Below are positions 52,818 to 61,772 of a DNA stretch of 64,000 bases, in pieces. The notes beneath the pieces were generated by a model, which saw nothing but the letters and a program-made list of their open reading frames with translations, searched no databases and was not told the DNA's origin. The first letter of the stretch is position 1, and the number at the start of each line of letters is the position of its first letter. The translations under genes and the position numbers were made by a program. The stretch comes from CATQHD01 sp965243165 (GTDB lineage: Bacteria > Actinomycetota > Acidimicrobiia > Spongiisociales > Spongiisociaceae): contig OZ251535.1 of NCBI GenBank assembly GCA_965243165.1, forward strand, positions 372,001 to 436,000, in the 5' to 3' direction.

Positions 52818-54170
52818 TCACACCTGTTGCTCGACCGGTGTTCCATACGGGTTGCGCACCGCTGCGATTCCGGCCTGCTCGAGTCGGGCGCCCACCGACA
52901 GCAGCAACTCCTCCTCCCACCAAGGGGCGATCAGCTGCACCGAGGGGGGCGGCGCCCCCGGTTTGTCCAACGGCAGGGCGAGGGCCGGGCAGCCCAGATG
53001 GTTCACCAGGGCGGTGAATCCGCTCAACGCTTCGCGGTAGAAGACCAGCTTACCGTCGATGTCCATGTCGTCGAGGCCGATGACCTTGCGGGAGCAACCC
53101 ACGGTGGGGGTGAGCAGCAGGTGATAGTCGTGGAACAATCCCCGCGTTGCCTCCCGCATCCTTTCCCGCCGGGCCTCCGCCGTCCGGTGCTGGCCGGGGG
53201 TTACCCGGACCGCTGCCCGCAGGCGCAGGGCCACATCCCCTCCGTAGGGCAGACCCTGCTCCAGCCATTTCCGGTGGACGGGCGCCGTCTCGGCGCCCAC
53301 GATGGTAAAGATGTTGCGGTCGGGCGCCAGTTCGGGGGCGTTGACCTTCTCTACCGCCGCTCCCAGGTCCGCCAGGTCGTCGCAGAAACGGCTGAAATGC
53401 TGAAGGGTGCGGCGGTCGGCGGGAACCTTTTCCAGCCAGGACATGGGAACGGCGGCCCGCAACTGCGAGAGCGGGCCGACCCCGGCGGCCGGCGGGCGGC
53501 CCGGAGGATCCGGAGATGCCATCGCCCGGTAGAGGAGGCGGGCGTCTTCGATGCTGCGGGTCATCGGCCCCACCGTGTCCAGGGTGGGGGCCAGCGGAAA
53601 CACTCCGTCCAAGGGGATGCGCCCGTTGGTTGCCTTCAGCCCGATTATGCCGCAGAGGGCGGCCGGAACCCGCACCGAGCCGCCGGTGTCGGTGCCCAGG
53701 GCAGCAGGGGCCGCCAGCCCCGCCACCGCCGCCGCCGAGCCCCCCGACGATCCCCCCGCCGACAGGGTGTGGTCCCATGGATTGCGCACCGCCCCGAACC
53801 AGGGGTTCTCCGAGGAAAACCCGAACGCGAACTCGTGCAGGTTGGTGCGGCCCATGACCACCGCCCCGGCCGCTTCCAACCGTTGCACGGCGGCGGCGGT
53901 GGACTGCGCCCGGCGCCGGTAGAAAGCCGACCCTGCGGTAGTAACCCGTCCGGCCTGGTCGAACAGGTCCTTCACCGCGATCGGCGCTCCGGCCAGCTCG
54001 CCCGCGGGCCGGCCTTCGGGCATCCGGGGCGCGGCGTCGAGGGCTGTAAAAGCATTGAACCGGCGGTCGCGCTGCTCAGCAACCTCCAGATGATGGTCCA
54101 ACACCTCCCGAGGCGAAATCCGCCCCGACTGCACCTCTTGCACCAAGCTGGAAATGGACCAACCAATCAT
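52818..54170 (-). CDS. Amidase signature family hydrolase
   Basis: A 450-residue amidase with the Ser-cisSer-Lys catalytic triad: lysine in PIAVKDLFD, the serines in LSAGGSSGGSAAAV and GTDTGGSVRVPAA. The last block GCPALALPLDKPGAPPPSVQLI is also typical. It is related to GatA and to amide/nitrile-degrading amidases, but no gatB or gatC is present, so it is not the tRNA amidotransferase subunit. It follows the D-aminoacylase-like gene on the same strand (133-base gap holding a dispersed repeat). Together with the DMFase-like gene and the D-aminoacylase this suggests a diet of amides. Confidence 0.93.
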   Translation of the reverse strand: MIGWSISSLVQEVQSGRISPREVLDHHLEVAEQRDRRFNAFTALDAAPRMPEGRPAGELAGAPIAVKDLFDQAGRVTTAGSAFYRRRAQSTAAAVQRLEAAGAVVMGRTNLHEFAFGFSSENPWFGAVRNPWDHTLSAGGSSGGSAAAVAGLAAPAALGTDTGGSVRVPAALCGIIGLKATNGRIPLDGVFPLAPTLDTVGPMTRSIEDARLLYRAMASPDPPGRPPAAGVGPLSQLRAAVPMSWLEKVPADRRTLQHFSRFCDDLADLGAAVEKVNAPELAPDRNIFTIVGAETAPVHRKWLEQGLPYGGDVALRLRAAVRVTPGQHRTAEARRERMREATRGLFHDYHLLLTPTVGCSRKVIGLDDMDIDGKLVFYREALSGFTALVNHLGCPALALPLDKPGAPPPSVQLIAPWWEEELLLSVGARLEQAGIAAVRNPYGTPVEQQV

Positions 54171-54193
54171 CCAGAAAATCCTAGTCCCGATAC

Positions 54194-54270
54194 TTCACGA
54201 GAGCGGGGGCGGGCAGATGAAAAAAGCGCCCGCATCCCTTCCGCCCTTGGGTAATGAACAGGGAAAACAG
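54194..54270. repeat. Dispersed ~75-bp intergenic repeat, copy B
   Basis: TTCACGA at 54194, then GCAGATGAAAAAAGCGCCC, CATCCCTTC and CAGGGAAAACAG, colinear with copy A at 2461-2540. GCGGGC (54209-54214) and GCCCGC (54228-54233) can pair. It lies between the amidase start and the end of the D-aminoacylase gene. Confidence 0.55.
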
Positions 54271-54303
54271 GTGCACTTCCGCGGTGATATCGAGGGCCGC
54301 GCT

Positions 54304-55875
54304 TCAGGCCGAGGTGCGGGGTGGGTCGGAGGGGCGGCGCAGGACGCGTCCAGCGTTGGTTACGCCCAGGCGGCCTGCTTCTACGGCGGGCTGACCGTTG
54401 ACGAATACGTAGTCCATTCCCTCCGCCGGGGCGCGTCCGTTATCGAAGGTGGCTCGGTCCTGGATTCGGTCGGGGTCGAACACCGCCAGATCGGCCGCCG
54501 CCCCCGGACGGACCACCCCCCGGTCGGCCAGTCCGTACCGGGCGGCGGGCATGGAGGTCATGCGGCGGACGGCGTCGGGCAGATCCAGCCAGCCTTTTTC
54601 CCGCACGATAAACGCCAGCACGCGGGCGTGGGCGCCGAACCCCCTGGGGTGGGGGCGCCCCCCTCGGAACAGCCCGTCCGATCCCACCATGCCCAAGGGA
54701 TGGGTCACGGCCCGCCGCAACCTGGCTTCGTCGTCCCACCGATACACCATCAGCACCCGGAGGCGGCATTCGGACAGCAGGGTGCAGACCGCTTCCCCCA
54801 AGGCGCCGCCCGCCGGTCCCACCGCATCGGTGAGCGGCCAGCCTTCCAAGAAATGGTAGGGGCCGGGCGGCAGCGCCGAGAAGAAGGCGTCTTGGGGGCG
54901 GGTTGTGTAAGCGCCGAAGAAGGCCTCTATTTCCGGAGCCAGCCGAGATCGGACCGCGGGGTCGGCCAGCTTTGCCGCCAACTGGTCGGGGGGGCCGCCT
55001 TCCACCCATGCAGGCAGGCAGAAGGCCAGGTGGCTGCTGGCCGCCATATAAGGGTAGGCGTCGAAGGTCACATCCAACCCCTGGTCGCGGGCGGCGGACA
55101 GCCTTTCATACAGTTTCTCCGGCCCGAACAGGTGCGAGATATGCACAGCGGCTTCCGCCTCCCGGCCCACCCGCAGGGCCTCCTCGACCCCGGCCTCGAC
55201 GTCGCCTCTCGTTCCCCGGACGTGCGACGAATACACCCCGCCGTATTCGGCCGCCGCCTTGGCGACGGCGATCAGCTCTTCGGTGGCGGCGTGCCCGGAA
55301 GGGAAGTAGTCGAGGCCTGTCTGGACGCCGGACGCCCCTTCTTCCATCACCCGGCGGGTCAGGTCCTGCATGCGCCCGATCTCCGACGGGGCGGCCGGAC
55401 GGGGGTCCCACCCCACCGCCTCGGCCCGCACCGCATTGAAGCCCGCCTGGGGGACCACGTTGATTCCGGTCCGCCCCTCGAACAGCGCCAGGTATTCCGC
55501 GGTGCTGGACCATTCCCAATCCGGTTCCGCCGGCCCGTTGAACACCTCCAGATAAGCCTTCATCTCGGCCAGTCGGGGCGGGGACAGCGGCGTGTAGGCG
55601 AAGCCGTCCGGCGACAACAGGTCGGTGGTTACCCCCTGCCGGAGCCGGGCTTCGAGGCCGTCCCCCCTCAGCAGCGCGAACTCGGAATGGGCGTGGACGT
55701 CGATGAATCCGGGGCAGATCACCGAGCCGGCGGCGTTCACCGTCCGGCGGGCCGGCCGGCCTTCGAGCCGCCCCACCTCGGCGATGCGGTCGCCCGCCAA
55801 GCCCACGTCGGCCCGGAACCCCGGCCGCCCGGTCCCGTCCACCACCTCGCCGCCGGTCAGCAGCCAATCGAACAT
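54304..55875 (-). CDS. N-acyl-D-amino-acid deacylase (D-aminoacylase) family amidohydrolase
   Basis: A 523-residue metal-dependent amidohydrolase. It starts with the small beta domain (LLTGGEVVDGTGRPG), then GFIDVHAHSE with the metal-binding histidines at 61 and 63, SSHVRGTRGD and VHISHLFGPEK with further ligands, VGSDGLFRGG with the catalytic aspartate, and ends with PGAAADLAVFDPDRI and GMDYVFVNGQP. The pattern fits D-aminoacylases, which free D-amino acids from N-acyl forms. The ATG at 55875 follows GAGAGG; a longer frame upstream lacks family sequence. It may form an operon with the amidase downstream. Confidence 0.9.
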   Translation of the reverse strand: MFDWLLTGGEVVDGTGRPGFRADVGLAGDRIAEVGRLEGRPARRTVNAAGSVICPGFIDVHAHSEFALLRGDGLEARLRQGVTTDLLSPDGFAYTPLSPPRLAEMKAYLEVFNGPAEPDWEWSSTAEYLALFEGRTGINVVPQAGFNAVRAEAVGWDPRPAAPSEIGRMQDLTRRVMEEGASGVQTGLDYFPSGHAATEELIAVAKAAAEYGGVYSSHVRGTRGDVEAGVEEALRVGREAEAAVHISHLFGPEKLYERLSAARDQGLDVTFDAYPYMAASSHLAFCLPAWVEGGPPDQLAAKLADPAVRSRLAPEIEAFFGAYTTRPQDAFFSALPPGPYHFLEGWPLTDAVGPAGGALGEAVCTLLSECRLRVLMVYRWDDEARLRRAVTHPLGMVGSDGLFRGGRPHPRGFGAHARVLAFIVREKGWLDLPDAVRRMTSMPAARYGLADRGVVRPGAAADLAVFDPDRIQDRATFDNGRAPAEGMDYVFVNGQPAVEAGRLGVTNAGRVLRRPSDPPRTSA

Positions 55876-56101
55876 GTTCAGCCTCTCGGTCAGCAGGCTC
55901 CGCCCGGCCTTGTCCGGCCCGGGGCGGAGTGTACCGGCCTGCCGGGCGGCGCTCGGACGAGGCTTGGCGGCGGTGTTGGTTATTTGCAGGTTCGCCGTAT
56001 ACAGAACCTGCGAACTACCCGGCGGCCTCGAGAACTCCGGTTCTTGCCTCTGCGGAGCGGCTATCCTCGGCCTGGACGCACAATGAGAACAGAGGACAAC
56101 G

Positions 56102-56812
56102 GTGGCCGACAACTACATGTGGAAGGGGCGCCTCGGCCCGATCAAGCTGGGTCTGTCCGATACCACCTTCAAGCCGACCACGGTTTCCACCCTGGTGGCC
56201 GGCGCCTTGCGCATCGAAGCCGGTGAGGTGGCCATCGATGTCGGCTGCGGCTCCGGCATATTGTCGATCATCGCCGCCAAGCTGGGGGCGCGGTACGTCT
56301 ACGCGGTCGACAAGAGTCCGGATGTGATCGAGGTGGGGAGGGCCAATGCGGAAGCCAACCAGGTGAGCGACCGGATCAGCTTCTACCACGGTGATCTGTT
56401 CGAGCCGCTCGATCGAGGCATCAAGGCCGATGTGATTATCGGTGACGTGTCGGGGATACCCGACACCCTGGCCGACGAGAGCGGCTGGTTTCCCACCAAG
56501 GGGGGCGGCGGCGAGCGGGGAAGCGAGCTTCCCATCCGTATGCTCGAGGAGGCGAGGCGCCGTCTGTCGGCGGGCGGGCGGCTCTTCCTGCCCACCGGAT
56601 CTCTTCAGGACGAGACCTCGATCATCGACGCCGCCCGGCGCCTCTACCAGAGGGTCTGCAAACTGACCGAGCGCGCCATCCCTTTGCCCTCTCGGGTCGC
56701 CGCCAGCCAGGCTCTCTCCGATCTGGTGGAGCGGGGCGTGGCGCGCATCACCCCCCGGGGCTCCCGGCTGCTGTGGGAGGCGCGGGTGTGGGAGGTTTCC
56801 GGCGTCGCCTGA
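56102..56812 (+). CDS. Class I SAM-dependent methyltransferase, PrmA-like
   Basis: A 236-residue methyltransferase with motif I AIDVGCGSGILSIIAAKLGA near residue 43, VYAVDKSPDVIEVG (motif II acidic residue) and DVIIGDVSGIP in the motif IV place. The region around motif I resembles ribosomal protein L11 methyltransferase (PrmA) and related protein methylases, but the N-terminal L11-recognition domain is absent. The GTG start at 56102 gives the sequence ADNYMWKGRLGPIKLGLSD. Its substrate is open. It stands alone, 64 bases before the Nif3 gene. Confidence 0.83.
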   Translation: MADNYMWKGRLGPIKLGLSDTTFKPTTVSTLVAGALRIEAGEVAIDVGCGSGILSIIAAKLGARYVYAVDKSPDVIEVGRANAEANQVSDRISFYHGDLFEPLDRGIKADVIIGDVSGIPDTLADESGWFPTKGGGGERGSELPIRMLEEARRRLSAGGRLFLPTGSLQDETSIIDAARRLYQRVCKLTERAIPLPSRVAASQALSDLVERGVARITPRGSRLLWEARVWEVSGVA

Positions 56813-56875
56813 GATGGGTGTTTCCAAGGGATCGACGAGGCCGTTCCGCCCTTCGGCCTCGCCGGCGCCGTTCGC

Positions 56876-57661
56876 ATGACCGTTCGGGTGGCTGATGTCC
56901 TAGAGGCGGTCGACCGGCGGGCGCCCTTCCATACCGCCGCCGCCTGGGACGCGGCGGGGCTTCAGATCGGCGACCCTAGGCGCCCGGTATCGAAGGCCGC
57001 AGTTGCTCATGAGCTGACCGGGCCGGTGGTCGAGCAGGTGCTGATCCTCGGCGTGGATCTCGTGATCACCTACCATCCGCTGGTCTTCCGGCCGCTGCGT
57101 TCGGTCACCGCCGGGCCGGGGCCGGAGGGCCGTGCGTTCGCGCTCCTCGAGGGGCGGGTGTCGGTGATCGCCGTTCACACCAACTGGGACGCGGCGCCGG
57201 GCGGCGCCTCGGATGCGCTGGCGGCGGCGCTGGGCTTGTACGAAACCGAGGGGTTCGCCGACTACGAGTCCGCAGGAGGGGACCTGATCTCGGCGGGCCG
57301 GTGCGGCCGCTTCGACGGCGCCGCCGCTGATTTGACCAGGGCGGTGCGGGATGCGCTGGGCGCACGGCCCCGAACGGCGGGGATGGCGGCCGACCGCCCG
57401 GTGCGCACCGCGGCCGTCCTGCCCGGTTCCGGCGGCGCCCACCTCGACGATGCTTTGTCGGCGGGCGCCGATGTCTATGTGACCGGCGGCCTGTCCCACC
57501 ATGAGGCGCGGCGGGGAATGGACGGCGGGATGGGGCTGGTGGACGCCGGCCACGGCCCCACAGAACGCCCGGGGGTCAGGGCGCTCTACGCTTTTGCGGC
57601 TGATATAGCGGCGGAGGTCGTCGATCTCGTCGGAGTGGACGACACCCCTTGGGAGGATTAG
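56876..57661 (+). CDS. Nif3-like dinuclear metal centre protein (GTP cyclohydrolase I type 2 family)
   Basis: A 261-residue YbgI/Nif3-family protein. Metal ligands are visible in VITYHPLVFRPL, HTNWDAAPGG and near the end VDAGHGPTERPGV. The family assembles as a toroidal hexamer and has been linked to GTP cyclohydrolase or metal-hydrolase activity; its function is not settled. The next gene begins at the base directly after its stop, and this Nif3/zinc-ribbon pair is a common actinobacterial arrangement. Confidence 0.92.
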   Translation: MTVRVADVLEAVDRRAPFHTAAAWDAAGLQIGDPRRPVSKAAVAHELTGPVVEQVLILGVDLVITYHPLVFRPLRSVTAGPGPEGRAFALLEGRVSVIAVHTNWDAAPGGASDALAAALGLYETEGFADYESAGGDLISAGRCGRFDGAAADLTRAVRDALGARPRTAGMAADRPVRTAAVLPGSGGAHLDDALSAGADVYVTGGLSHHEARRGMDGGMGLVDAGHGPTERPGVRALYAFAADIAAEVVDLVGVDDTPWED

Positions 57662-58372
57662 ATGGAGCAGATGGCCGGTTTTGCCGATCTGATGGAGCTG
57701 CAGGAGGTGGACGCGGCCGTCGACAAGCTGGCCGAAGAACGCCGCACCCTGCCCGAGCTGGCCGAGCACGCCGCCGCCGAGCGCGACGCCGATGAGAAGG
57801 ACGGGGCGTACGGAGCGTTGGTCGATCAGAGGAGGGTCTTGGATCGCAGCCTGTCCCGCACCGAGGACGAGCTGGCCGCCGCCGAGCAAAAGCTCAAGGC
57901 GCAGGAGCGCCGCCTGTTCGCAGGCGGGATGAGCGCCAAGGAAACCGACAACATGCGGATGGAGGTGGACAGCCTGCGGCGCCAGGTCTCGGTCATGGAG
58001 GACGAGGTGCTGGAACTGTTGGACCAGCGGGAGGGGCTGCAGGAGGCCGAGCTGGCCGCCGGAGAGCAGGCCGGCGCGGCCCGGGAGCGCGAGCGCCGCC
58101 TGGCCGCCCGCATCGCCGAGGCCCGAGCCGCCATCGATGCATCGATCGTGCGCTTGGAGGAACGCCGCCGGGGGATAGCCCCTTCGATCAGGGCCGACCT
58201 GCTGAAACTGTATACGCGCCTGCGGGAGCGCCGGGGCGGGATAGTGGTGGGCGAAGTCTCCGGGCGGGTGTGCGGCGCCTGCCATCTCCAGATGTCGGTG
58301 GCCGAGTTCGAAGAGGTGTCGGGCGACGCCGTCCCCCAGTGCATCCACTGCGCCGCCGTCCTCGTGGTCTGA
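57662..58372 (+). CDS. Coiled-coil protein with C-terminal C4-type zinc ribbon
   Basis: A 236-residue protein. Residues about 20-190 are charged heptad-like helices forming a coiled coil (LEERRRGIAPSIRADLLK and similar). The end has two CxxC pairs, CGACHLQMS and CIHCAAV, that bind zinc. It is the conserved partner of Nif3 in Actinomycetota; its role is likely in nucleic-acid or ribosome-linked quality control, but this is not shown. It is co-transcribed with the Nif3 gene (no gap). Usually an RNase H gene follows; none is seen here. Confidence 0.9.
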   Translation: MEQMAGFADLMELQEVDAAVDKLAEERRTLPELAEHAAAERDADEKDGAYGALVDQRRVLDRSLSRTEDELAAAEQKLKAQERRLFAGGMSAKETDNMRMEVDSLRRQVSVMEDEVLELLDQREGLQEAELAAGEQAGAARERERRLAARIAEARAAIDASIVRLEERRRGIAPSIRADLLKLYTRLRERRGGIVVGEVSGRVCGACHLQMSVAEFEEVSGDAVPQCIHCAAVLVV

Positions 58373-58447
58373 TTCGGCCGAGGCCGGATGAACCTGCCCG
58401 CCTTTGAACCTGTTCGCTGCGCGAGGCGGGGAGGGCAACTGAAAGTT

Positions 58448-59188
58448 CTATCGGGCCGGGGCGCCGGCGCTCCCCGCCGCTTCGTTCACCAGGTCGTATA
58501 CCTGGTTCCGCAGCCCCTCCAGTTCATATATCTTCATGCCCTCGGTGGGGATGGGTTCCATGATCTTCACGGTGATCTTCCCCGGGTGGATCAGCTTGGT
58601 GTCCGGCTTCCACACCTCGCGGCTTCCGGTGACGGCGGTGGGCAGCACCGGCGCCCCCAGGGTGCGGGCGATGTTGAAGGCGCCCTTCTTGAAGGGAAGC
58701 ATCACCCCGTCCCGGGGCCGGGTTCCTTCCGGGTAGATCATCAGCGACCGGCCCTGCTCCATGTTGCGCCGGGCGCCCGAGTTGATGGATTGGTGGGTGG
58801 CCCGCCCGCCGCTCCGGTCCACCTCCACGATCCCGATCCGCCTCATCGCCGGTCCGAAGAGGGGTATCTTGAACAGCTCCTTCTTGGCCAGGAAGCGGAT
58901 GGGGATGGGCAGCACGGCGAAGTGGGCGAAGACGTCGAAGGCCGATCGATGGTTGGAGACCACCACGTAGGCTTGGCCGGGGTTGATGTGCTCTAGGCCT
59001 TCTGCCGTCAGCTCGACCCCCGCCGCCCGGCACCAGACCCGCCCCCAGCTGCGGGTGATGGAGTTCAGGGCCGGAGAGGAGGGGCGCACCAGGGAGATGA
59101 AGATGACCGCCGCCGCATACACGATGGTGACGGGCACCACCGCCGCGAAGACGGCCGCCGTGCGGAGGCCGTGCCAGAGATTGCGCAT
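58448..59188 (-). CDS. plsC: 1-acyl-sn-glycerol-3-phosphate acyltransferase
   Basis: A 246-residue acyltransferase that makes phosphatidic acid. The N-terminal hydrophobic segment (TAAVFAAVVPVTIVYAAAVI) anchors it to the membrane. Catalytic motif I is NHRSAFD (HX4D), motif II FLAKKELFKIPLFG, and motif III EGTRPRDGVMLPFKKG. A TAATCT box ends eight bases before the ATG at 59188 with no ribosome site, suggesting a leaderless mRNA. It converges on the zinc-ribbon gene and is divergent from the 5-formyltetrahydrofolate cyclo-ligase gene. Confidence 0.93.
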   Translation of the reverse strand: MRNLWHGLRTAAVFAAVVPVTIVYAAAVIFISLVRPSSPALNSITRSWGRVWCRAAGVELTAEGLEHINPGQAYVVVSNHRSAFDVFAHFAVLPIPIRFLAKKELFKIPLFGPAMRRIGIVEVDRSGGRATHQSINSGARRNMEQGRSLMIYPEGTRPRDGVMLPFKKGAFNIARTLGAPVLPTAVTGSREVWKPDTKLIHPGKITVKIMEPIPTEGMKIYELEGLRNQVYDLVNEAAGSAGAPAR

Positions 59189-59286
59189 GGCGGCCCAGAT
59201 TAACCGCCGCCCGGCTGCCCTGCGCGTTCCAACGGAGGCCCGCCGGGGCAGGGGCGCCGCCGCGTGGATCTGAACGGGCGGGGTTC

Positions 59287-59877
59287 ATGAACCGGGCCGA
59301 ACCTGGTCCGCCCCCCGCCCCGGGCGCCGGGAAAGAGGAATGGCGGCGCTGGGCCCGCCGGCTGCGGCGGCCGGGCGCGCCGGCTGCGGCGGCAGGCGCG
59401 GTGTCCGCCGGCCTGGCCGGCTGGCTGGCCGCCGCCGGGCCCCCGGGGGCGGTGGTGATCTACCTGCCGCTCCCCGACGAGGTCGATGTGACTCCGGTCA
59501 TGGAGGCGGCACCGCGGCGGGAGTATGCGGTTACCCGCACCCCGCGGCGGGGCCCTCTGACCCTGCATCCGGCCGGCGCCCCTCTCGAGACCCATCGGTA
59601 CGGGTTCCGCCAGCCGACCGCGTCCGCTCCGGCCTTCCCGCTCCATCGGGTGGGAACGGTGTTGGTGCCCGGACTGTTGTTCGACCGCCGGGGCGGGCGT
59701 CTGGGCCGGGGGAAGGGCTACTACGACCGGTTTCTGGCTTCCTTGCCCGCCGGCGCGCGGCGGGTGGGGGTGGCGCTCGAGAAGCTGGTGGTGGACGCCC
59801 TTCCCCTCGAGCCGCACGACATCCGGATGACGCATCTGGCCGCCGAGGGCGGCGTCCGGGAAACCGGTTCTTCCTGA
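59287..59877 (+). CDS. 5-formyltetrahydrofolate cyclo-ligase
   Basis: A 196-residue ATP-dependent enzyme that turns 5-formyl-THF into 5,10-methenyl-THF. The family signature LGRGKGYYDRFLASL is intact near residue 140, preceded by VLVPGLLFDRRGGR, and the N-terminal KEEWRRWARRLR is the usual basic helix. The expected length is about 190 residues. It sits between divergent plsC and the convergent pair at 59985-61214. Confidence 0.93.
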   Translation: MNRAEPGPPPAPGAGKEEWRRWARRLRRPGAPAAAAGAVSAGLAGWLAAAGPPGAVVIYLPLPDEVDVTPVMEAAPRREYAVTRTPRRGPLTLHPAGAPLETHRYGFRQPTASAPAFPLHRVGTVLVPGLLFDRRGGRLGRGKGYYDRFLASLPAGARRVGVALEKLVVDALPLEPHDIRMTHLAAEGGVRETGSS

Positions 59878-59984
59878 ACGCTCCCCATATCTGATCAGAA
59901 AGCTTATTTCCTTGCCCCGGGTCAGAGCGGACGTCCGGCGGTCGGCGGCGCCCCGCTCCCGCCCTTCCCGGACTGTCGGGCCGA

Positions 59985-60518
59985 TCAGGGTCGATGGGGG
60001 CGGCGGATCAGGTAGGCGATGGCGTCCAGCGCCACGAACACGGTTTCCCGGGCATTGGTCAGCGCCGCGTGGTCGCGGGCGGCCCAATCGAGGGTTCCGC
60101 TGAATTCGGCGGCGCCCCCTCGGCACACGATCTCCACCTCGGGGCGGGTGAGCTGGAGCATCGCCAGACGGGCGGCGAAGGTCTCGGCCTCCTCGGGAAC
60201 GGGCCGTCCTTCGGCCGACTCCGGCCCCACCGCCAAGGCGTCGATGTTGGGCAGGTACAGATCCGCGACTCCCTTGGATGTCTCCATGGTCACCAGGTCG
60301 TTGCGGGCGTAAACGGGGACGCCGGACAAGGCGCGCCGCCCCGCCTTGGCGGTCAACCGCCGGCCGGTGTGAACGGCCTCCCAGGCGGCGTCGACCAAGC
60401 GGCGCCGCCTGGCGGCGAGCACCGCCGCCTCGGATTCGGCGGCCTCGAACTCCCGGCGCGCCCGCGCCTCCATCCTGAGGTGCAGGCTCGGATCGAAGGG
60501 TTCAGGAGGAAGGGCCAA
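59985..60518 (-). CDS. Conserved hypothetical protein downstream of the DtxR-family gene
   Basis: A 177-residue soluble protein that I cannot assign. It has a helical, charged N-terminal half (RMEARARREFEAAESEAAVL) and a C-terminal half with LTRPEVEIVCRGG and a final helix ETVFVALDAIAYLI. No signal peptide, membrane segment or metal motif. It starts 15 bases after the stop of the DtxR-family gene, so both are translated from one mRNA, which hints at a role in metal response. Confidence 0.65.
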   Translation of the reverse strand: MALPPEPFDPSLHLRMEARARREFEAAESEAAVLAARRRRLVDAAWEAVHTGRRLTAKAGRRALSGVPVYARNDLVTMETSKGVADLYLPNIDALAVGPESAEGRPVPEEAETFAARLAMLQLTRPEVEIVCRGGAAEFSGTLDWAARDHAALTNARETVFVALDAIAYLIRRPHRP

Positions 60519-60533
60519 AACCTGATCGGACGC

Positions 60534-61214
60534 TCAGCCCTTTTCGGGCCGGGAGGCCGGGGCCGCCGCGAACAGCCGCTCCGAGGCGAACTTGCCGACC
60601 CCCACCCGCCGGCCGGCTACTTCCACCGTCACCGCTCCATAGGGGTCTTTCTGCACCATCCGGACCAGGCTGTGCGGCTTTATCCCGTTCTCGTCGAGGA
60701 AGCGCATCATCTCGATGTCCAGCTCCAGCTCCTCGGAGATCCGTTCGAGGGGCAGCGACTCGCCCGGTTCCATATCGGAGAGCGGCTTCATCTCGGGGGG
60801 CTGGTAGCCGGCGCCCGGGATGGGGTTGCCGTGCGGACAGGTCTTGGGGTCGTCCATCGCCGCCCACATGGCCTTCTCGACGTCATCGGAGATCATCGTC
60901 TCCCAGACCTCGGCCTCTTCGTGCACCTTGGCCCAGGGAAGCTTCAGCACCTCCGACAGGAAGCGCTCGGCCAACCGATGGCGGCGCACCACCACTTCGG
61001 CCAGGTAACGGCCTTCTTCGGTGAGGCGTATCTCGTCTTCGAGGTCGACCAGGCCTTCACCCTGCATCCGCCGCACCATCTCCGACACGCTGACCGGGGT
61101 CACGCCCAGCCAGCGGGCGATCCGCACCTGGCGCACCGGGATGCCGGCTTCTTCGAGCTCCCAGATCGCCTCGGCGTACTCGCGGCAACGAACGGAATAG
61201 CCGGGATCGGTCAT
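60534..61214 (-). CDS. DtxR/IdeR/MntR-family metal-dependent regulator
   Basis: A 226-residue three-domain regulator. The winged helix is at the N-terminus (IPVRQVRIARWLGVTPVSVS with EMVRRMQGEGLV). The dimerisation and metal-binding domain follows, with RHRLAERFL, VHEEAEVWE and the CPHGNPIPG block, which matches the anchor and primary metal sites of the family. The C-terminal SH3/FeoA-like domain completes the large DtxR/IdeR type. With Fe(II) or Mn(II) bound it would repress uptake genes; the efeO box at 25500 is a candidate target. TACCAT six bases before the ATG suggests a leaderless mRNA. Confidence 0.92.
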   Translation of the reverse strand: MTDPGYSVRCREYAEAIWELEEAGIPVRQVRIARWLGVTPVSVSEMVRRMQGEGLVDLEDEIRLTEEGRYLAEVVVRRHRLAERFLSEVLKLPWAKVHEEAEVWETMISDDVEKAMWAAMDDPKTCPHGNPIPGAGYQPPEMKPLSDMEPGESLPLERISEELELDIEMMRFLDENGIKPHSLVRMVQKDPYGAVTVEVAGRRVGVGKFASERLFAAAPASRPEKG

Positions 61215-61772
61215 GCCGCAATGGTAGACGGGAGGTTCTGCCCGCCGCCGGCGGCCCTTGCTTCGGCCCCGCTCTGAACCCCCGCCCGCCGGCGGTGTTG
61301 ACCCCGATTCTCATATCCCCGCGAGGCGGGCCGGCGCCGCCCGCCCGGTTCATCAGCCCGTACCGCCCTGACTCCGCAGCGGCGGCTTTCTGAGGCCGCT
61401 GCCGCCTGCCCGGTTCTCACAACCCCTGGTGCGGGGGCCGCAACCCGGAATTCCGTTGCCCGCCTCCTCTCCTCGGCGAACGATCAGGGCGGCGCCGGCC
61501 CCTCCGCCGACTTCTGCCGGCCGGCCTCCTGATTCCCGGTTGCCCGGTCTGAGTCCGCAACGGGCGCCGCCGCTCCAAGAAAGCCGCCGGTTTTCCCGGC
61601 CGGCGGGGCGCCGACCGACCGGTCCTTGCTCGGCCCCTCGGCCCCTTTCAGCCATCTATACAAGATTAACAATAATTAACATAAATAAAGCTTATTTATC
61701 TATTAACTACGGCAAACAAAATTGATTTGGTGTAGGTTGAGGCGCAGTCCGATTTGGAACAGGAGGAGATCG
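61215..61772. other. 558-bp gap upstream of the Tad operon; AT-rich promoter region with palindrome
   Basis: The left 430 bases are very GC-rich with several hairpins (CCGCCGG at 61584 pairs with CCGGCGG at 61600) and no gene. From about 61655 the sequence becomes strongly AT-rich and contains the palindrome ATAAATAA (61681-61688), AGC, TTATTTAT (61692-61699), a likely operator or UP-like region. AGGAGGAG at 61761-61768 is the ribosome site of the next gene. Confidence 0.6.

Noticed and set aside
52818..54170. GatA subunit of the tRNA amidotransferase
   Set aside because: The amidase motifs fit, but gatB and gatC are absent and the context is catabolic.
58373..58447. RNase P RNA gene after the zinc-ribbon gene
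   Set aside because: The gap is only 75 bases and lacks the conserved GAGGAAAGTCC core.
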